DNA of 64,000 nt, from contig OU015523.1 of assembly GCA_907165065.1 (NCBI GenBank), positions 16,801,834 to 16,865,833 on the forward strand, given 5' to 3'. Made by a program: the position numbers and the translations under genes. The DNA is from Caprimulgus europaeus. Its lineage: Eukaryota; Chordata; Aves; Caprimulgiformes; Caprimulgidae. The first letter of the stretch is position 1. Each line of letters opens with the position of its first letter. Under the pieces are notes generated by a model. That model was not told the DNA's origin, did no database searches, and saw only the letters and a program-made list of their open reading frames with translations. Of this stretch, positions 1-11,988 are shown piece after piece.

Positions 1-2106
1 CAAGATCTGAGCAGTTCAAGGTCATTGTGCTCCACATGGCAAGACCCAAGGTCCCATACCATCCCATGCTTCTAGGAGTAAGCTTGAAGGAGACCTTCTC
101 CAGCTCTTACTTATCTGTGGCTCAAGGCTGGTGGCTTTGGCTTGCACTACTCTGCAAGGCATAAGTCTGAGGCCTCAGCCCACAGAAGCTGCAGGTGATG
201 GAACAAGTAGCTGGCTAAGGCTGCCACAGATAACAGCCAGGAAGCTGCTAATTCATGCAAGCCACCCTGTTCTCTGCTGCAGATGCTGTCATCACATGGC
301 TTGCTTTTCTTTTTCATTTCCAGAAAGAGACCAAGCTTCTCCACTCAGTTACGAGTGGACATTTCTGACACCCTATAAAGCGCTGCTTGCTGCTGCTGTG
401 ATCTGATTACCCCACTGCTCTGCTCCTGCTGTGTTAAATCTAGAGGTTCCCACCCTGCCCTCGGCATGCCTGGCCTGTGACATCTACTCAAAGAGCCCTG
501 CTGGACACTGCAAATCTTCTCCCATCAGCTGCAAGAGCCAGGGTGTAGATTCTGTATCTTTAGCCCTAAGAAGCCAGTCAGAAATGCTGGAGCTGTCAGC
601 CTGGATCTTTTCTGAGCAGACAAAGCCCCAAAGCCCAGAAGCAGGGACAAAGTCTTCCAGTGGAGAGCAATCCTGCCTCACACCACTCATACTTGGAGGA
701 AGAGTCTGGTTTTCAGAGCTCAACATTCCTGGGGGTGACTGGCCTAGAGGTGAAGGTGATCAGAAATAATCAGAAATTCTGGGGCAAAAATGCAGTTGGT
801 GGAAACTAAACCAGTTCCCTTTTGGCAAACAAGAGATGACTAAAGCTCTTCCTCAAGCTGTCTGTATCTTTTTTGTGAGAATATAACCTGATGCAAGTGG
901 AGACCTGCATATTGGGAATCAGTATTGTCCCAATGGAAGCTGCATAGATGCAAGGCCACCTTATGACTTGTATCTCCAAACGCAGTCATGGCCAGTGTAA
1001 ACCTGTGGTTGGTCTCTCATTAAGCAAGTATCTCAATGGCATCAAGAGTAGCTGAAATTCCCAAATAGCATCAAAGGTGACCTCAATGGTATGAGTGGCC
1101 TCGTTTCTCCATAAAAGGTGAAACCACAGCCTCTGAGGTGCATCTGACAAAGGGAAGTGAATAGAAAAAACTGAGGCATAATAAGGGTCTCCAGTTTGTA
1201 CAGTGGATGTCCAGGGCCATCATATGTCTGTGGCCTTACTGCAGACTAAATCCATGATAGTCAATCCTGAAGCACAAGTGGACGGACATCTTCTGGATGA
1301 GAATCTGGGATTACATTTTGTTAGGCTGGAGGGCTGTAAGGGAGCCACGAGAATCTATTCTTCTTTACCTGGCTTGAGACATTGTTCCCAGGCATGGAGG
1401 CATAGAAAAAGTGGAGCTGATTTCGTGTGGATGGCATTGCAGCTCACACAACTCCCATCTCCTTCCCAACAACCTTGTAAGTTTAATGAGGATGAAAGGT
1501 GGTCAGAGAAAGATTCAGTATCAGAAAAACCACATCCCACCTTTGTAGGGACCATCTCACTGAAAAGCAAGAAGACAATCACTCTGTTTTGACTTCCAGG
1601 GCTCAGTGACACTCTAATAAAACCTTATGATCTGGAACTGCTCACCAGATAAGATCTAGCATGGAACAAATATTAGTTAATTCATTAATGATAGTGAATA
1701 AAAACTGCTCACTGTTGTGAGATTTAGAGCAAAGCATGATAGGCCACCAAACAATATCAAGTGATAGGTGGTGCTGAATCTGTGACAGAGCCTCATAACC
1801 CAGTTTTTTTCAGAGGCCAGTGGGATTGGGCTTTAGAAAGGCAAAATTCAGAAGAGGATCGTCTTCAGGGTGTAGTCAAAAGAGACAAGGCTGAAAACAG
1901 CTCTGCCATGGGATGGTATTTTATGGAAAGGGGGTACTTGCTTGTGCGAACACCTCCTATTCATGTCACGCCATCATTCGAAGGTAATATTATTTGTGAG
2001 AATAGCCTGGGTTGATGTGTACCCACTAAAAGTCTGCAGAGGTGCAGCCCTAACACCTTGGAGTAGCCATTTGCCCAAGGAGATGTCCCTCTGGACTGGC
2101 AAAGCA
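1..2106. other. Gene-free stretch, nothing recognised
   Basis: Unique-looking sequence with only short chance ORFs. No splice-flanked coding segment or repeat family is recognised. Confidence 0.6.
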
Positions 2107-2416
2107 GAATCACAGAATCACAGAATGTCAGGGATTGGAAGGGACCTCAAAAGATCATCTAATCCAATCCCCCTGCCGGAGCAGGAACACCTAGATGAGT
2201 TCACACAGGAAGGCATCCAGGTGGGTCTTGAATGTCTCCAGAGAAGGAGACTCCACAACCTCCCTGGGCAGCCTGTTCCAGTGCTCTGTTACCCTCACAG
2301 TAAAGAAGTTCCTTCTCAAATTTAAGCGGAACCTCCTGTGTTCCAGCTTACACCCATTGCCCCTTGTCCTGTCATTAGACACCACTGTGAAGAGCCTAGC
2401 TCCATGCTCCTGAAGA
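2107..2416 (-). mobile_element. CR1 LINE 3' fragment
   Basis: Read on the + strand, this begins with a doubled agaatcac-type tail, then the reverse complement of the CR1 3' UTR and the end of ORF2. The minus-strand reading shows the C-terminal ORF2 pattern, with [32 protein letters not shown]-like residues broken by frame changes. It is more diverged from the other copies here than they are from one another, so it belongs to another or older subfamily. It is 5'-truncated, as nearly all avian CR1 copies are. Confidence 0.9.
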
Positions 2417-3189
2417 ACAAAAGAACCCATCTAGGCTCTCCAGGGCTGGGCCAGGTATTAGGAAGATAGTTTTTCACTTGCAGCCTGAGCAAATCTTGCA
2501 GGTTCGCCATGGGGAGACATCAAACACGGGAACCCACAAAGCTGCTTTTATGGCATTGCTTGTCAGAGCAGAGCTGTACTTCCATTACCAACACGTCCTC
2601 TATCTGTCGAAAGGACAGCTTTCCAGGGCGCCTGAGAACATCCATTCTCTTTTATAGCATACGCCATTCACGTTGCTGGCATATGCTGCCCATTGAAATA
2701 AATGGAGCTTGTCACTCTTGGATGTGTTCCTTGGAAATAAATGGTCAAACAAATTAGAACGCTGAGCCATGAAAATCCTTGTCCTTTTGAAAAATCTGTG
2801 CTGGATATAGCTCAGTGCCTCTGCTTGTTGTTTTCTTGGACGTTTGGGTGATATTTTTTGTTTTCCACCAGTCATGTTTGCTTTCTCTAGGCAGTGGGAT
2901 TGCGGCTGGTTTAATAACTGGTTGGGAGTTTTGAGGCTGCTGGCAGGAATGGCTAGCAAATGGGAAGCTGACAAAATAGTTTCCCTTCTGGGCCATGAAC
3001 AGAGGGATTGGGGCCACCAGGTCTGGATGTGAGAGCACTCTGAGTCTGCCAGCATTTGTAGGACAGGCTGGCCCCCTCAGCTGCTCACTTGCAAATATGA
3101 CTGTCTCTGGAACTAGCTGCTATGTTTAAATCAGTAGTTTCCAGGCTAGCTAATGGTTGAAATCTATGGATTTTGGACAAAATCCATCA
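2417..3189. other. Gene-free stretch between two CR1 copies
   Basis: Nothing recognised. The 151-codon minus-strand frame at 2600-3055 has no family resemblance. Confidence 0.6.
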
Positions 3190-3534
3190 GAGAAACCTTA
3201 TAGCAGTCTTCCAATACTCGAAGGGGGCCTACAGGAAGGTTGGGGAGGGACTTTTGACAAGGGCAGGGAGTGACAGGACAAGGGGTAACGGCTTTAAACT
3301 GGAAGAGGGCAGATTTAGATGAGATAATAGGAAGAAATTCTTTCCTGTGAGGGTGGTGAGACAGGTTGCCCAGAGAAGCTGTGGCTGCCCCCTCCCTGGA
3401 AGTGTTCAAGGCCAGGTTGGATGAAGCTTTGATCAACCTGGTCTAGTGGAAGGTGTCCCTGCTGATGGCAGGGTACTTGGAACTGGATGATCTTTAAGGT
3501 CCCTTCCAACCCAGACCATTCTACGATTCTATGA
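3190..3534 (+). mobile_element. CR1 LINE 3' fragment
   Basis: The last ~345 bp of CR1 run from the 'gaaaccttatagcag' part of ORF2 through the 3' UTR to the terminal repeat ctacgattctatga. The 3' UTR block (ggtctagtggaaggtgtccc and onward) is nearly the same as in the copies at 27.2, 38.3 and 47.9 kb, so they share a subfamily. A short deletion removes part of the 'gagacactggcac' segment. Confidence 0.93.
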
Positions 3535-4625
3535 CTTGCCCAGATGCAGCCTTTGGCTCATGTTCCTTGGTTTCTGTTTTGGTTCCAGTCTTCTTCTTTG
3601 CCTGTTGGACTAGAGGAGCTGTGACATTAAGATCAAGCTCTAGCTGCTACTGTAAAGAGCCAGACGTGTTCAGGACCCTTTACTCCCATATTACCTTGAC
3701 ATCTCCAAAGATCATTCTTGCAATGTTAGCTAATAGTCACAGCTCTTTTGAGGGTAGGGTGTCTTGGGAGATGGAGAATGATGGTGAGTTTTTGAAGGCA
3801 GAAGGGACCACAGTGAGCATCTCTGCAGGTCAAAGGCCATAGGAATTCCCTATTCACTTCCTGTATGAGTGAGCATGCCTTTGCCAGAAATAATATTGAT
3901 GCTTGGTCTAAACATTGGTGATGGTGGAGGAGTCCCTATGATCCTTGGTAAGTTATTCCACCATTTCTCCCGGCTGTTGAAAACACTGATAGGGAAAATG
4001 ATCATGTATACCTCCAACATCCAGCCGTGGGATTTTGTTGTATCTTGCCCCCCTGGATTAAGAGTTCTCTGTTATCACATGATCAGGTTTAGGTAGGGGT
4101 TTTAAACAGATGTATACGTACGTGTGCTTTACAGCTGATATGCCTGCGTGCACCAGTTATTAGCTTGGACTTTCCGGTCATGCAGAACCTAGCTACAGCT
4201 ATTGCTGCTGCTCTGGTCAGGTGTCAGGAAATTTTGGACAAATGGGAAAATTCCACCTGGGCAAACATTTCAGGCAGAAAGAGAAGACATGCCTGAGTAA
4301 ACCCAGACATCTGTCGGTCCTTCTTAGGTCAGTATTCATTAGTATTAACCATATAAATTCTTTTTGTTAAAACTGAGCAGGTTTGAATGTCTTGTCATCA
4401 TGCAGAAGAGGCTAAACCTGCTTTACTTTCAAGGTGGTTCTAGGATATTTCCCATTCTTCCTGTCCATAATCCTAGCCCAGAAATGAGATGCTTAGCATG
4501 CCAAGCTCTGGATATAGAGCAAGAAATACATATCATGTGTTTCAGTGTCTATAACATTCTAATGCAGCCTGGATGCTGCTGGGACAGGCGTATTAGAAAT
4601 CGTATCACACTAAAATAACAGAAAA
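3535..4625. other. Gene-free stretch
   Basis: Nothing recognised between the CR1 copy and the older CR1/L3-like fragment. Confidence 0.6.
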
Positions 4626-4890
4626 CACATATAAGAACCCAAGAACAGCCACAGTGGGTTAGACCAAAGATAACTGGTTTTCAGCAGTACCAAAGAGACT
4701 GCCTGGGAAATCTGTGAGAATAACATAAATCTATGGAGATACTGCCCCCATATATTCTCCTGAGACCCAGTTTATTGCAGTTTAATGCACTGAATGAACT
4801 TTTCTTCTATGAATTTGTCTAGTCGCTTTTTGAATTCATATAAACTTTCAACACCCATAATTTCCCATGGCAAAGAGATATCTGTAAGCC
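4626..4890 (-). mobile_element. Ancient CR1/L3-like fragment, strongly diverged
   Basis: The segment opens with ataagaacccaagaacagcc and 'gtgggttagaccaaag', and later has 'tttgtctagtcgctttttgaa' and 'cccatggcaaagag'. The order and wording follow an old sauropsid interspersed repeat whose common form reads as agaacataagaacagccatac, 'gggtcagaccaaag', 'tgtctaatctctttttgaa', 'ctgtggcaatgag'. I remember this as a CR1-superfamily 3' end, but the exact family name is uncertain. The divergence points to insertion well before the CR1 copies nearby. Confidence 0.6.
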
Positions 4891-7328
4891 ATGCCATTTA
4901 AGTAAATGCATAAAGGGATGCTTGTAAACATGTTTGCAAATAAATTAGCTAAGTTTACTGTATTACTGTGGCTTCTACTGCTGATGAGTACATGAAGAGT
5001 AGTGTTGAGTATGTGGGCAGTAGTGCCTTATGTTTTCAATGAATGCATTTGGTTGAAAGCATAAATAGTGGGTGGATTATAGCCAGTTAGGGAAAAGAGG
5101 AGGAATCTCCCACTGCCTGGGCAGGGGGAACTTATCAAGACCAAGACCTGTCTCCTTGAAAGCAGTTGGTCACCTTAAATTGACCTAGGGCAGGGTCTGC
5201 AAATGTGACCAGTCATACACATGCACATATATTTGTTATATAGCTTGGAGCCATGGAAAGTGGCTGCGTGGAAGCAGTTAACAAAAGCCAGAAAGCAAGA
5301 TGTGAATGGCAACCTTTGCAACATGCTAACACACACAAATGACTAGTGAGTAGTTTCTGAATTGATCAGGACAAAGAGGAGGAAATTGGTGATTTTTATA
5401 TATGCCTGGTGTAGTAAATAGGGTGTGTGGGCTTATGTGGCTCCCAAACACACATGGTTGGGGTGCAATGGATAGCAAATTGAAGGGGAGGTAGACACAG
5501 TGTGTTTTGCCACCGAGGACCTTACCTGTGCACATGTGTGCAACTGCTGGCTGCCAGGGTGAGGAAAGAAAAAGTGGATGTCAAGTCTAGCTGGCAGCCA
5601 ATGCATCTGTCTTCTGTCTTTCACTCCCCCACAGTCGAGGTGGAACTTGGCTATTTTTAAATCTGATGTCTGTGTGTGTAGCCATGGGGAATGCTCTTTC
5701 TTGTAAAAAAGGGAGGAAAAAAAAAAAAAAAAAAGGAGATTTTGAAGCCACCTGCATTCCATAAGCAGATATTTCTCCCTCCATTGATGCTGCACATCCC
5801 AGCCCCCAGGTCTCCTTTCTTCACTTGAAAGAAGTAGAACTTGTAAAACAAAACCCAGTGATCATAACTAGGCAGCTTAGGCCTGCTGACCAGGGAAGAA
5901 GAGCCCTGCCATGAGACACATGCAGTGTAAGGACTGCCTCGCTGGAGGACCCAGACCCGCTGCCTGGTTCAGTGTCCTTTCCTGAGTCGTGGCCAGTATC
6001 AAGCATCTCACAGGTGGGTGCATTGAGCCCTCTGGAAGATGCTGATGCAAATGCCTAGTGTTGCAACCTGAAAATAGGATGTGCCCATACAAAACAGAGT
6101 TCACAGGTTAAGAGCATGTCTGCAGGAGTGACACAACCAGGCAGTCAGAAATGTCATTTTAAGGTTTACCTCGTACTGCAAGTGGCCTGTGGCAAGCAGG
6201 TAAGCACTCTTCAGGGGCAGTTTAATCAGACAGGCAGGTGGAAGAGCAGGTACTTGCCAGCCTAAAGACACCTGCGTGGCTCTGTTGTGCCATGTCAAAT
6301 GGCCACCTTGCTCCATATCGACACTGGTTTGTAACAGAGGCTTAGAGAAGGAGGGTTGAGAACAAGGTGAGTAATATCGCCAGGCATGGTCTCCTGTCTT
6401 CTAGCAAGCTGTGATTTGGTCAGCAGTGGTTTGGGGTGGGAGTGGGGTTAACCATCCCCAAAGGATTTGTTTTCCATTAATTTGTTCAATTTATTTTCTT
6501 CTAAATCATACACACAGACCCTCCCTTCCTTTTGTTTGTTCTGAACATGCTGTGTTTCATTTGCCTCCTACTCCTTGATTTGTAGGAACAACGAACAACC
6601 GTTCTTTGCTCTACTCTTTCCATGCATTAGCTTTTCCAGTCTTCCTACTTCTGTCCACCTCTATCATATCTTTTTCCCCAGCAGTCTCTTTTCCAGCCAC
6701 AAAATCCCCAAGTCTATGTAGGTACTTGCTGCTTTATCTGTGTAGTAACTTGCATGGGAGCAGCTGCATACCTTTGTCCCTCTTTGTTGCCTTTCTTTTC
6801 CTACAAGTTCTGCTATGTCATTTGGGGTGTGGATAGGACCAGAATGTACTCTTCAAGATGGATGCATCATAGATTCATAGGATGACACAATGGTGCTTTT
6901 GCTCATGTCATGTATCCCCTGTCTTTCCATGCTTGACATTGTCAGCTCCCAAAGTGGCTTCTTGTTCAACCTTCCCTCCCAGTAGTTTGATGCCTGAGTG
7001 GGAGGTCCAGAGGCATGGGGATGGTACTGGATGAAGAGGAAGCCAGGACTTCTTCAGAACTTGTTGCACTCTCTGTGTTCTCACTCCCTTATAAATAGGG
7101 ACTAAACTTAACTGATTAATAATCAAAAAGCATAATGAAAACTCAAACAACTTTAATGGCTGAAATGAGCAGCAAGGGTTTTGCTAGTGTGCAGAGCAAC
7201 CAGGGGTGCAGATTGACCAATTTATTTCCACTTGTATGGCTTGGGCCAGCTGTAACTGGCTTTAGACTGGCTCCTGTGAGTGGTATGGTCATTCCTGCAA
7301 AGGAGGTAAATTGATTTACTCCAAGAAG
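4891..7328. other. Gene-free stretch
   Basis: Apart from the A18 run, nothing is recognised. A possible tiny CR1 tail ('catagattcatagg') lies near 6,868 but is too short to call. Confidence 0.55.
5717..5734 (+). repeat. Poly-A run (18 A)
   Basis: An uninterrupted A18 after 'gggagg'. No retrotransposed gene body is recognisable upstream of it. Confidence 0.9.
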
Positions 7329-7485
7329 TCATAGAATCACAGAATGGTTTGGGTTGGAAGGGACCTCAAAGCTCATCTAGTTCCAACACCCCTGCCATCA
7401 GCAGGGACACCTTCCACTAGACCAGGTTGCTCAAAGCCTCATCCAGCCTGGTCTTGAACACTTCCAGAGAGGGAGCGTTCATGAC
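7329..7485 (-). mobile_element. CR1 LINE 3' terminal fragment, short
   Basis: This starts with tcatagaatcacagaatgg, then the reverse complement of the CR1 3' UTR, and fades out after 'cacttccagagagggagcg'. Only the last ~155 bp of the element remain. It is of the same subfamily as the copies at 3.2 and 40.1 kb. Confidence 0.92.
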
Positions 7486-8106
7486 TTCTTTCACTCAGGC
7501 CTAACAATTTGTTTTTCCTAACAAAATATTTCCAGGGTGTCTTCAGGTGTCTAAAAAGCCATTCCCTTCCCATAGAGGTTCACACTATAGCCTAGGCTTC
7601 ATCTCTGTGCAGGCTTGCCCAAAAATTTCCCAATTTTTGAGATCCTCTTTGAACTTAAACCAGCTGTGTCACAAACTGCTGGGTGTTCCTCTTCTATTCC
7701 CATAATTTTGACCTCTGTCTCCTGCTGTAGGCTCTAGAGCTGGTTTTGCATTCTCTTCTTGAACGTGTTTCCTCATGTCTTTCTCAATATGAAATTAGTC
7801 AGTTGCCCACAGTTATATTTCCTATTTTCTCCTTTGTTTCCCCGTGCTGTTATTTGTTACTGTTCATCATAAATGATCCTCAAAACCCACAGCTGGGTGG
7901 TCCCTTGGTTGAAGGAAAGAAGACTTGCCAAGAAGACTTGCTGGTCAGAGCTCAGTCCAAGCTGAGAACAGTCTCCCTGTAGGATAAAATAACTTCCATT
8001 ATCTTTTCAGGATTTCCTCATGAACTCAGACCATTCTGATTTGTATCTAGGACAGTGCCTGACATTTATAGGAACTCTACTGAAGAATCCTAGGGCAATA
8101 ACTCTT

Positions 8107-8137
<31 letters not shown>

Positions 8138-10744
8138 GTATACATGTGTATTCAGATAAGCATATTTGTAAGGCTGCTTCTTTAAATTCCTCTCAGGCTT
8201 CAGTTTTTCTGATTGTCTTCTCAAGAAAACACTTTAGGGCTACATTTAAGAAGGGGGGGTGTTGTGGAAAGCAGAAAAATCACATTTCTATGAATTTGCA
8301 TGATATAATTCACATTCTTATTTATTCCTTTTTCTGTTCCCTGTGTGTTCATTTCTGCAGGGTTAGGATAAGCCTTAAATCTTGTTAGGGAGTCTGGAGT
8401 TCTTCTGGAGACATGATTATGTAAAATTACAGCATTCACTTTAAAAAGTGCTTCTAGCCCTCCTTGTTTTCAGATGAATTTGAAAATATGCCTGGAGGGT
8501 GTTAGATGCAGAGAAATCTGAATGTGTATGTGGTGTCCTGAGGTCAAAACTCTGTGAGATATGAACTATCTTGCATTGTTTTGATGGGGTCTAATTTCAT
8601 TGTGCACAGTTACTCACAAGATTGCTAATAAGACTAGAGGTCACAGTAGGATCCTGTAAAGCACTTCAAGGCCCATACGGCTTAGGAAGTGTACGCATTT
8701 CCAGGTGGTGAAGAGTGCCTGATGTTGAAGGCTGTTTCCATTTCTGCAGATTGTAGTTAAATGTTCAACTCTGCACAGCTCCACTTCAACTGCTTTTCTT
8801 ATCCCTGTCAGGGCTGCGCTCGTTGTGCCAAGAAATTCTTGTTGAATTACACAACAGAGGTGATTCCTACTCATTGATCTCAAAGTGTTTTTACAAGGTG
8901 AATAGCTTCACTGGACTTGTTTTATGGGCAAGGGAAGATGGGGTATGGGCGAATTATAAGCATAGAAGAAATCTGGTAGAGGACAGATGGGCACAAAATC
9001 CAATCCTCTCTCCACCAGGGCTCAGATGTCAGGAGTTTCTATCCAGGAGGAGAACAGGCCCTTGCCTACATCCATGAGCTAGCATAGGATATATCAGTAG
9101 TTATGGGTGCTTTGCTAAACCAAACGAGGTCATACTCCCAAGTCCACCGCTGCTGTCATTTACTGGTCCAAGTGTTTGGGGAACATTCCCAAGGAAACCC
9201 ATGCACAGACTGGTGGTAGTCATAGTCTCCATAGGGGCAAAGCGTCTCCAAGTCCTCAGCTCCACAAAATCAAACCTCTGAGCTGGTTTTAGAATTCATT
9301 TACTCTAGCTTACTATTGGCCATAGTTTGTTTGTATTCAAGGTCTAGGCTTAAAGAAATAAAGTTGTATGTTAGGCCATCTTGAAGTCCTCTTCTTGTTT
9401 TCTCACATATGGTCTCTCCTCTGATAACTTTTTCCGTAGTCTCTTAAGAGTTGCGAGTTGCCAGTTGCCCCGCTGTGTGTACTGGGTATGATCTTCCTGA
9501 CAACTGCTGCTCTGCAGTATTGAGCAGAAGCTAATGCAGCTTGATTCACCGCTCACTTAGGGTTGACAGATGAGCTGGCAAGTCCTTTTGTGGCAGTTTA
9601 GGCTACTTTCATATCCAGCTGTCTGCCTCGTCCATCAGCCACAAGTTATTGCCACTGTGACAGAAAGTCTCAGCAGCTCCAGTTCATCATCTGGTGTCTC
9701 AGTGCTTTTAAGCTAATGCACCAGGCTCTACCACGACAGAGCCATGGGAGGACACACATTCCCATCTGCTGAAGCTGCAAGGGGAGTAATGGGAGGAAGG
9801 TCACCAGGAAGTTCTTTAACTACTGCTATGGGGTTCATCAAAGCTCATCTGTCAGAGCACTTGTGTGAATCAAGTTACTGGTAATTGGGATCAGTATCAG
9901 TGCTCTGTGTCTGAGCAGACTCCAGCTCTCAGGGTATGGAGGCTTCAGCCCAGCCCTGGGTCCTTAGAGCCTTAGGTCCTAACGGGAAAAGTCTCTGCTT
10001 TCTTGATGGATTCAAGATTTCATGCCCATATCCATATTTTATATGCTATAGCTGGAAAACAAGTACGCTTTTCATTTGTAGCTTGTCATCTCAAGGAAAA
10101 TTACAGGATGGGTCACAGGAGGAAGGAAATTATGGGCTGCAGATAATAAATGAACATTTACCAGGGCTGCAAAGGCTTGGGAGATGGAGGGTCTCCCAAG
10201 GCCACAGTTTCACAAGCAACATTAACATCTCTGCATGGAGCTTGACACGGGTATTCAGTATTTTTATGCAATTCATTGGAGAGAAAAGAGATCTTCCTGT
10301 CTCCCTGTGGATGGGAGACAATGAAGAGGCAGCTGGGGAGAAGAGGAAGATGAAAGGCTACATGTTGGGTCAGGCAGGACTTGTTTTTCTCCCTTCTTGG
10401 AAAGTTGGGAGGGACAATACTCAAAGGACTGTGAGCACAGCCTTGCTCTGGAAACATGCATTTCCAAATTGCTCAGCTTTGCTTAAGGTCCTTCTGCAGG
10501 AAAGCCAGAGGTGGGCATGCGCCCCCTGCAAGCTCCAAGTGTGAGCACCAACATGGCAGCTGGCTCCAGCCCCTCCTACAGCTGCTCAGGTGTCTCCTCC
10601 ACAGCATCTCCCCGCAAAACCCAGGTGCCTCCTGGAGCCCCAGCAGAGGCTGAGGCTTTGCCATGGTGCAGATGTTGGTGTTGGCCTCCTCCTCTCCAAC
10701 TGAACTGTTCTTCCAGCCACCAGGAAAAGCAATCATCGGCAAAG
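7486..10744. other. Gene-free stretch
   Basis: Contains the TA repeat at 8.1 kb and a 202-codon open frame at 9936-10544 with no recognisable domain, which I regard as chance. Confidence 0.55.
8106..8142 (+). repeat. TA microsatellite
   Basis: A run of TA dinucleotides with one TTTA interruption, followed by 'tgtatacatg'. Confidence 0.9.
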
Positions 10745-11030
10745 GTAATGAGATGGCGTCAGGCACACTGTGTAAATACCATTAGGGCTACATTCACAGT
10801 CCTGCATCATGAGCTGCGTTTCCATGAGAGAGGCAGTCTGGCCCCCTTGGATAATCTTAATCATTTCTGACATGAAGGCTTCTTCTCCTGTTTCATGACT
10901 TATTTCCCCAGTATCATTTAAATGTATTAAAACACTGTTAGCGTAGAAAGTAGGCATCATGTTAGCATAATATCTAATCAGAACTAGCTTGCCTGTCTCC
11001 GCAGGCTTTATTTATTTATTTATTTTGTGT
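10745..11030. promoter_or_regulatory. Candidate conserved non-coding element
   Basis: This is complex, repeat-free sequence that includes 'ggtaatgagatggcgtcagg', 'ggataatcttaatcatttc' and 'tgttagcgtagaaagtaggc'. It ends in a TTTA repeat at 11,007-11,025. The texture (TAAT cores, isolated CpG, no repeats) is like vertebrate non-coding elements, but this is a judgement by eye. Confidence 0.25.
11007..11025 (+). repeat. TTTA microsatellite
   Basis: Four TTTA units and a partial one. A similar short TTTA run occurs at 21,052-21,065. Confidence 0.85.
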
Positions 11031-11129
11031 CTGTTTGTGCTGTTTTCTTGTTAGATTGGAGAGCCCTTCCTTGACATACTCATTTGTTCTGCTGTGTAAT
11101 AGAATAGGATCCTTCGGAGCTGCTGACAT

Positions 11130-11425
11130 CTGCTTTATTCTTGAGATCTGCAACTCTCAGCCCACAAAGCAACAGTGATAATAATAATAGCAATAATAAT
11201 AATCACAGTGCTAGGAAGGCTGAGAAGTGAAGTTAAGCATGAAGACAAGAGAAGGAGAAGACAAAAAATAGAAGAGGGGAAAAAATGGGCTGGCAAAGAG
11301 TGTTTCGATCGCTGCAAGGGTATATTTATCGGCCCTGATTCTCCACTCATTTACCCATGCTTTATGATTGCACTGCCCTGTGGACTGCAATTAATTTCTT
11401 CATGACTTGTAATATTGCAAGGGAG
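11130..11425. promoter_or_regulatory. Candidate conserved non-coding element with AAT microsatellite
   Basis: An AAT-type repeat (11,177-11,203) is followed by 'gtttcgatcgctgcaagggt', 'tatttatcggccctgattc' and 'ctgcaattaatttcttcatg'. CpG-bearing 'cgatcg' and 'atcggcc' in AT-rich DNA are unusual unless kept. The call rests on appearance alone. Confidence 0.3.
11177..11203 (+). repeat. AAT trinucleotide microsatellite
   Basis: Two ATA/ATAATA blocks separated by 'agca'. Confidence 0.9.
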
Positions 11426-11885
11426 AGGGGATCAGGCACCATGGTGTACGTGATCAGGACACTTGTTTACAGGTATATTCAGCTCTGTTCTCACTCAAGT
11501 ACATAGCTTTGATTCCTCAATGGCATTGCAGTATTGATTTTGAAGGGAATTAGTTTCTTCAGTGCTTCTGAAGATCTGGCCAGTGTGATTTCGCAGGGAC
11601 TTATTCAGCTTCCTCCCCCACAACTTTATCCTCACATGTCACAGCTGAAATAATTGGCATTGCACTATATCAAGCTGGTGGGATGCAGTCCTGAAAGCTG
11701 GGGGGAATCAAATTGAGAGCAAGCCTTGACAAAAAACTGCATGGGGAAGAAAGTTGTTGGGCTAAGTGCTGTCTGAAAGAGGTCTAGGAGCTGAGAGCAC
11801 CCACTCTGGGTCATCTGGTCTGAATCCTGCTCTGTTGCTATAAAACAGGGCTTTGCACTAAGGGCAAGAAGAGATGACACTGTAC

Positions 11886-11988
11886 TACAAGGAGGGAAAA
11901 AGGAAAAAAGTAAGAAAAGGAAATAGAGAAGAAAGGATTAAAAAAAGAGGAAGGAGTAGGTTAAAAAAAGGGGAAAAGGAAAAAGAGT
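11886..11988 (+). repeat. Polypurine tract
   Basis: About 100 bp consist almost entirely of A and G (gaggaag and gggaaaagg steps) with rare T. It could be a simple-repeat remnant. Confidence 0.85.

Noticed and set aside
9936-10544. 202-codon plus-strand ORF
   Set aside because: About one run of this length is expected by chance in 64 kb over six frames. No domain, repeated motif or splice structure supports it.
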